Positions 57,736-64,000 of a DNA stretch of 64,000 nucleotides are shown here, in pieces. The stretch spans positions 1 to 64,000 of the forward strand of contig QXCR01000160.1 in the NCBI GenBank assembly GCA_004380135.1, given 5' to 3'. Source of the DNA: Stemphylium vesicarium (taxonomy: Eukaryota > Ascomycota > Dothideomycetes > Pleosporales > Pleosporaceae). The position numbers were made by a program, and so were the translations under genes. The notes below the pieces were generated by a model. It saw only the letters and a program-made list of their open reading frames with translations, had not been told where the DNA came from and searched no databases. Numbering within the stretch: the stretch's first letter is position 1; each line of letters starts with the position of its first letter.

Positions 57736-59633
57736 CTACTGCTTCTCATCAACCTCGACGGTATGAGTACCGTTGACGCTGCTCTTCCTCATAGCAGGGT
57801 CCTGGTCAACATCCTCATCAAGCTGGTTCATCTCATCCTCAGTCTCGTTGAGGTGGTGGAAGATGATCCAGATCAAGCCACCACAGATGAAGGAGGCGAC
57901 GGCCAGACTGGCATAAAGCCACTGGAAGCCAGGATTGTACAGCACGGGGTTGAGGGCCTCGGAGATGGCAGAACCGAAAGCATTGGTAAGAAGGTACATG
58001 GACTGGACGAACGACTTCATGCTGGGTGGCGCCTTGGTGTAGGCATATTCGAGACCGGTGACCGAGGCAAAGATCTCAGACAGACCGATCAGGACGTAGG
58101 CACCGGTTTGCGCGGCAATGTGGATGTTGTTGCCTTGATGCACGCCATCGACGAGATCGGCGTCGCACTCGAGCGGGTTGCCGTAGCAAGGCCCGGATTG
58201 GTAGATGTAGTACTGAAGGACGCAGGCGTAAACCATGGCTAGAGACGCGATCCAGAAACCACAGACGATACGGTTGATGGGCGGGAAACGAATGTGGTAC
58301 TTGCGGAGTGTGGGCATAAGTACGGAATCAACGAGGGGCAGGAAAATGATAATGGCAATAGGATCGAAGTTCTGCATCAGATCGTTGGGGATGCCGTGAC
58401 CGCGCATTTGGCCAGCCTGGGTAACGAAGTTGTTTGAGAAATTTCCGTAGATGACCCAGTAGATTGGGTAGAAGCAGAAGACCTGGCAAGCAATCAGGGC
58501 ACGCTTGACTTCCTCGACAAAGTGGTCGTTCCAGCGGAGGTTCGAGTCCTTGCCGAGAGCGGCCTGGAACGAGGGCTTGGGAGCGTCCATGTTACGGCTC
58601 TTGATCATCATACCAATTACGCGGAACGCATCGGTGATAATAGAGCCTTGTGGAGGGCGGACGACGTAGACTTTGCGGCCGAGGACGAGGACCAGGAGAC
58701 CGACGAAGAAGACGCAAAGACACATGAGGTACGCAGGCCAGAAGTCAATGTCACGTTCCAGGTAGGGCGTGGCAAGCAGCGAGAGAGATCCGACGTTGAT
58801 GCACCAGTAGAAGATCATGTAGATTCTCTGAATGGTGATGGCGGGATCGATGATGACGCGTTCGCCAGTCTTGTCGTCGTGGCCAATGACCATCTGCCTC
58901 CGCTTGTACTGGTCGGCAATCAGAGGCGCAACGTTGGACTTGATACCACCGGTTCCCAGACCAATGACGATGATGGCGACGATATAGCCACCAAGACCAG
59001 CGCCACTGTCCAGAGCACCAGGAATAGACGTGCAGGTAAGGATGAGGAGACCGACAATGTAGACGAGGCAGAACATGACGATGGTGTTGTACTTTCCGAG
59101 ATATTGGTCGGCGATAACAGCACCCAGGATTGGAGTGACGTAGCAAAAGAACTGGAAGAAGGTGGAGAGACCAGTAGCTCCCTGGGGACCCATACCGAGC
59201 GCACCGCGACCTAGCGATCCGTCGCGGGGGCGCGAAATGTAGTTTTGGAAGATACCCGAGGCGCCATAGTAGGTGAAACGCTCGCAGAGTTCGACAATGG
59301 CGACAAGGAAGGCACTCTTGGGAAGAGGCTCTCCGACCTTGCGGAGGGTTGCTAGCTCCTCCTTGGTAGGCTTGATACCGCCAATACCATCCTCTTCGAC
59401 GACGACGGAGGCGGAGTCAGAGCCAGAGCCGGTGGCGTGGGGCTTCTCGAGGGAGACGTGTGCGCCGGCGACATTGGAGTCGTTGAGTGTAGCACCGTAT
59501 ACGTGAGGCTTGTGATCGGCAACCTCTTGGTTGTGCTGGAGTGCCTCGGCGCTGTCACAAAGTCAGTAAAAGAGTCATCAAGACTCAGCGGGTCAGGTAC
59601 GACATACGCAGTTGTCTCTTGGGCGGACGCCAT
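57736..59633 (-). CDS. PTR2-type proton-coupled oligopeptide transporter
   Basis: Exons 59608..59633 and 57736..59551 with a 56-nt intron (GTATGT...GTGACAG) give 613 residues. The start MASAQETTAAEALQHNQEVA leads through an acidic cytosolic N-terminus to ELCERFTYYGASGIFQNYI, the conserved ExxERF-type first helix of POT/PTR transporters. The family signature FYWCINVGSL is present, as is a run of about 12 hydrophobic helices to FICGGLIWIIFHHL near the C-terminus. The protein imports di- and tripeptides with protons across the plasma membrane. Length and motifs match fungal PTR2 proteins. It could equally carry a related substrate (POT proteins sometimes move nitrate or metabolites). No sign of decay. 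Confidence 0.92.
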
Positions 59634-62329
59634 AGCTTCAAGACTCAGTTGCAACCAAAGACCAGGTCAATGGAAGACAGTGCGAGAGCAACGAGTGTAA
59701 CCTGGTGGAAAGAAGGACCGGAAACACCTGGAGCATGTAGAGAAGAAAGACGGTCCCTCGATATATAACCCACCCCGTAGTTGAGCATGCGCAATCCCCA
59801 CATAGCTATCATCTGTCCAACCGGCTCGACGTTCGCCTCTGTCTCTCGCGACCGGTGGGGCACAAGCACGCACAAGCACTTGCCAGGGCCGATGTAACGT
59901 CTTGATAGACTGGCCTCTAACCACATGGGCGTGGTTCTCCGGCACAAAGCCTGTCGAAGCCTTCCCTTGGCGGCTTAGTCGCGCCACTGCCCGCTCGGCG
60001 TGCGTATTACCGACTTGCCCATATCCTGGCACACCTGCAAGCACCTTCCCAACGCGGCGATTGCAAATGGCGATCTTACGTTGGTGTTTTGGACGCCGTA
60101 GATGACTGCTTAAACCCTCAACTTTATCAGCGAGTGCCGAAATGCCGGGCCCTCGTCAATGCGATTGCCCTCGTTGTGGTTCGTCGGTCTGTTCGGGCGC
60201 CCAACTATCCTGGCTCTTCGAATACGCATAGAAGCCACCTGCGTAGCTCTAGCCGCAGATATGGTGATTAGCAGATGCCGCGTGCCGCACACAGATAGGA
60301 AGTAATCGGCACACACATACAATCCTTCCAGAAGTACACACACACACCGTCTCAATCCAAAATTATCGAACCACGTCTTACAAAACATTCCAGCCTTCCA
60401 GATTCACGTCTGAAGGGCGAAAATTTGCTATGCCGACCCACTCCGATCGCGGTCAGTAGTCATTCTTTCCTCGCAGTCTACGCTCCGATTTCAGGGACCG
60501 ACTCTGGGAAAGAGTCAACAGAGCGAGCAAGGAAAAAAAAAATAGACCTCGGTCCTTTGGGACATGTCTCGGGCGACACCGAGAGATAAGCTTCTGCACC
60601 TTGTGCGCGCGGCGCGGACGGTGTGCAGATTGCAGCCCCTCAAAAAAACCTCACCCGTTGTGGAGCCTGGTGCAGCACAAGACTCTAATTTAGTCATTTC
60701 GTTCTCGCCTGGACGCGCTCGAATGGGGAATCTTGCCACGTGATGGGAACCAACCACCTGCGTTCGAGACATGGTGGGATCCGCACAGCGCGCTTATTCG
60801 TGCGTTTTGAGTGTTGGAGCGGGATTTAGGCGGTGGTTAGTGTTGGCCGTTTGGTCGTGGTGTTCCAGGTAGCGGTGACCGAGGATCAGGCGAAACAAAG
60901 GCAGAATGTTGACAGGCGCCGTACGAGATTCGGCCATTGACTTGAACATGTTACAAAAAGAACTAGGCATCGTGACTGCTCTGCGAAAAATTCCACGCTG
61001 TTCTTCGTGACGCCCATGGAAATTCGCAGCATGCAACCTCCCATGCCTCGCTTACAACCCTCCTCCTCACCCAACACAAGCAGGCGAAGCAGCGCAAAGA
61101 AGCCGTAAGCACGGCTAAGCCGCCGCGCCCAGCACGGAAGGCGCAATCTAAGCTTTTCATCCCTTCGGAATCCCACCTGCAGGTCCTATCACCGTCCACA
61201 CATCAGTATTGGCGCGCCCGTAGTCTCGGAATACCGCAGCCTGTAGTAAGCGCAATCCCCGCGTTAATCCCGGGGGTACCCTTGAGCCAGCCTTTGCTAT
61301 CCGCCATCTTCAGCTTCCAGAATCTTTATCATGTTTCGCGCCACCACCAGCAGCAATAACCGCGTATGCAAGGCGCGGTCATCGAGCAGTCCCCCCCTCC
61401 CCCTCTCTCTCGGACTAAAAACTGACGGCGTCGTTGTTGGTGTGAGTGCGGGACCCACGCCGCCTTTCAACCACAGATCCGGAAGCTGGATATGCCCTGG
61501 TGTCCACAATAAAGTCCAACTCCGCCGCTCCGCTATATTGACTTGGTGTACAGGAGTATGCTTGTCGTAGGGCGTGGAGATACTGCCCGCTTGGGGTGTG
61601 CTCGCCTGGCCTTGACCCATTTCTGCATTTCGCCTACTGCCTACTCCACCCAACAGGCACACACACAATGTGTGCTCCACAACGCCGCCGCTGTTCCTCG
61701 CCGCACGGAGGGTGTGCTGAGATACAGCCATGTTGGTGCATTTGTTTAGTAGATAAGGGATACGAAGCGTGAGTCACGTTTTCCCGGTTGTAGGTATGTA
61801 GGTATACGGCGTTGTGTTCAACGGTTTACAAAATGCATGTACAACCTCTCTGAGACATACCTTTTGCTGTCAAAGCTGTCGCTCACGGTGAACCGCTTAC
61901 TAAACTTTCCTTCGCCATCACCATCCACGTTGAATCGGTGCATGCTCATCTCGTTTGGGATATTGGGTATAATTCGGCTACATCTACCAGTCCCCTACTA
62001 TTACTACTACTGTACCGCGTTGCGCAGTCTAATCTTGCAGCTATTCCACCCTCAGTCATAGAACCAGGAAACTACCGTCTGAAAACAACCGTCTTCTTTC
62101 CTCTTTCCTTCCTTCCTCATCATCATCATCAGCCATCTAGAAAGAAAGCCGACAAGAGAACACATCAGCGACCCGCAATTGCCGCCCGAGCTTTTGTCTG
62201 AAAGCAAATACATCAAGGAAAGATACGAGGAACCGTATGGGGGATAATGACAAACACCAAGGTATAGTAATACAAGTGTCTCGAACTGGACATGGACAGT
62301 CGAAAAGGAAACAAAAGTCTGGCAGGTTA
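59634..62329. other. 2.7-kb gene-free interval
   Basis: Promoter of the transporter on the left and 3' flank of the zinc transporter on the right. Short simple runs (CA repeats near 60335-60348, CAT repeats near 62116-62131). No protein, tRNA or rRNA supported; the longest open frame (61297-61731, minus) resembles nothing. Confidence 0.5.
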
Positions 62330-63932
62330 TTACGAAGTATTAGGACCGGTAGTACTGGGGTCACAGCACTGCTTTCCTCCACCACAGCTGTCAGGGCACT
62401 CCAAAAGGCATGCATCAGGACCGCCCTTGACGCTGGGGTTCTTGCTCTGGCGACCAGCATCTTCGGCACCGCTTTCGTCTGAGCCATGTGCTGAGTGATC
62501 GTGGCTGGCATCGAGGCAGAACTCGGGTTGAATGGTCGAAGAGTGGATGCCGTATTCGTGTAGGCATTCGCGAATTTGACGTGCGAGACCCATGTAGCGT
62601 GCAGAACCGTGGCCCTTGAAGTCGAAGTCGACCTGAACGTGGAGAGAGGCGACGAGCTTGGTGTCGGAAAGTTGCCAGACGTGGAGGTGGTGGCAGGAGA
62701 TTATGCCTTCAAGGTCGGTAATATCGTCGGTTATATCGTCGATAGACATGTTCTCTGGCACGGCTTGCAACAGGATGCGAGATGCGGCCTTGCAGAGTGG
62801 AAGTGCGGAAAGAAGGATGATTACGGTAATGAGGAGAGAGACAGCGGGGTCAGCGTACATCCTCCAGGAGAAGTCGGTAAGCCAGATGAACAGAGCGGTG
62901 CCAATGACACCAATGTTGCCCAGAGCATCGCCCATGACGTGAAGAAAGACGCCGCGCATGTTGAGATCGGCGTGCGAGTGACCATGTCCACCACCAGAAG
63001 ACTGCTCCTTGGGCTGGGTATGCTTGTGGTCCTTGTGTTGATCCTTTGATTTGCCGTTTGCGTGGGAGTGGTCGTGAGATCCGTGGCTCTTTGGTTTGGA
63101 CAGCAGCGAAGTGTGCTCAGTAGGCTCCTCGTCTGCTCCAGTGTTGTCCTCTTCATCATCAGCCTCCTCGTCACGCAGGCGCGAAGACTCGATGATGCTG
63201 TTCCTGAAGGATGAGGGGTGTACGTAGATTTCGTCCAATGTAGCGTAGTTGCGAGACTGGGATCGGCTGTGGCGCTTGTTCTTCTTTCCAGACACAGAAG
63301 AGCGACGGTTGTCTGCGGGGCTTTGTGTCAGGTTGGAGGGGAAGCCAACGCGGTTCTGGGGCAGAACATCGGCTACGTTGCCGCTCTCATCCGCAACAGC
63401 GTGGTCGTGGTCGTGTGCGCCATGAGAATGTCCCTCCTCCGCATGCGAGTGTGAATCGTGCGAGTGCGAATGACCACCGTGGCCATGACCGTGGTCGTGG
63501 AACAGGAAGAGACCGACAATGTTGGATAGGAGACCGCAAGAACCAACGATGAGTATGATGACGGGATGCGAAACGTCCTGTGGCTCAACGAATCGCTGGA
63601 TGGCTTCGAGGAAGATGGAGAGGCAGAGCGCAACGAGGAAGACTCCGTTTATCAGGGCACCCAGCGTTTCGGCGCGTTGCCACTGTTTGTTGTTAGCCAA
63701 ATCGTCGCGCATGGCGGACAGGATTCACTCACTCCGTATGTATATGTTTTTGAGTTGGTCTTTTGACTCGCGACCTTGACTGCCCACAGTCCGACGAGAA
63801 GAGAAATTACATCGTTCAACTGTGCTTACTGTCAGCATAGTTTCGTTGCGCACATGTAGCCACATGTTCGTACCATGTGAAATGAGTCGGCGACTAGAGC
63901 CAGCGAGTGCACCGTATATCCCGCGATCAATT
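62330..63932 (-). CDS. Vacuolar zinc transporter of the CDF family (ZRC1/COT1-like), 5' partial
   Basis: Visible exons 63874..63932, 63733..63819 and 62330..63682, joined by introns of 54 and 50 nt. The upstream exon lies beyond the window; the acceptor CTTCGTAG at about 63933 opens this part. Splicing gives LIAGYTVHSLALVADSFHM, then LNDVISLLVGLWAVKVASQ and TYTYG-WQRAETLGALINGVF. This is the ZRC1 order with the HxxxD zinc site in HMLND. A second site is HVMGDALGNIGV. A very His-rich loop (HGHGHGGHSHSHDSHSH) and another His cluster (HGHSHADLN) lie between helices. The C-terminal cytosolic domain ends in a Cys-rich tail (CLLECPDSCGGGKQCCDP), unusual for the family. Role: moving zinc into the vacuole. 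Confidence 0.92.
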
Positions 63933-64000
63933 CTACGAAGGTGCTCTTCCCGGCCTTCACGACGCTCAATGGTGGTTGGACAAGAGTGCAGCCGAGGTCA

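Noticed and set aside
58522..59214. 230-codon plus-strand open frame, Asp/Glu-rich
   Set aside because: Antisense of the peptide transporter; acidic composition is the mirror of the transporter codons.
61297..61731. 144-codon minus-strand open frame starting with ATG
   Set aside because: No motif, no splice support, composition not typical of coding sequence in this window.

Overview
The window is nuclear DNA from a filamentous ascomycete, most likely a Pleosporales-type Dothideomycete (inference). Genes are split by short introns (mostly 47-75 nt) with GT...AG ends and CTNA(C/G)-type branch points. The content mixes single-copy eukaryotic housekeeping genes with an accessory block typical of fungi: Zn2Cys6 regulators, a highly reducing polyketide synthase and FAD monooxygenases. 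All coding models below were spliced by hand and checked for reading frame. Exon coordinates are in the evidence text.

Left part (1-19.3 kb): the 3' part of a thiolase-like gene, then a tandem family of three small proteins with an LRN/DKIY-type motif (the third broken by a frameshift). Next comes a housekeeping block: exocyst SEC10, the dolichol-synthesis subunit NUS1, ribosomal protein S15 (uS19), stalk protein P2, an SPT2-like chromatin protein, a large disordered protein, a CocE/NonD (S15-type) hydrolase and a small one-helix protein.

Middle (19.7-37.1 kb): an accessory, catabolism-like neighbourhood. It holds a LigB-type extradiol dioxygenase, an aldehyde-dehydrogenase-like protein that has lost the catalytic cysteine and carries a C-terminal membrane helix, and a second CocE/NonD hydrolase. 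It continues with a cupin, an NTF2/SnoaL-like protein, two different FAD monooxygenases, a regulator with both C2H2 fingers and a Zn2Cys6 cluster, and a glutathione S-transferase. Several genes are divergent pairs sharing short intergenic regions; one of these holds a perfect 9+9 bp inverted repeat. The block ends in a secreted chitin-binding-like pseudogene with a frameshift and two nonsense codons, followed by 4.4 kb without a recognisable gene.

Polyketide cluster (41.5-54.9 kb): an AflR-like Zn2Cys6 regulator, a DLH/af380-like alpha/beta hydrolase with Cys at the nucleophile position, a LovC-like trans-acting enoyl reductase, and a divergently transcribed 2477-residue HR-PKS (KS-AT-DH-degenerate MT-ER remnant-KR-ACP). 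The trans enoyl reductase probably replaces the missing cis ER, and the hydrolase may release or process the product. No P450 lies in the window. The product cannot be told from sequence alone.

Right part (55.4-64 kb): a Cys-rich protein with a hydrophobic C-terminus, a PTR2-type peptide transporter and the 3' part of a ZRC1/COT1-like zinc transporter, separated by long gene-free stretches.
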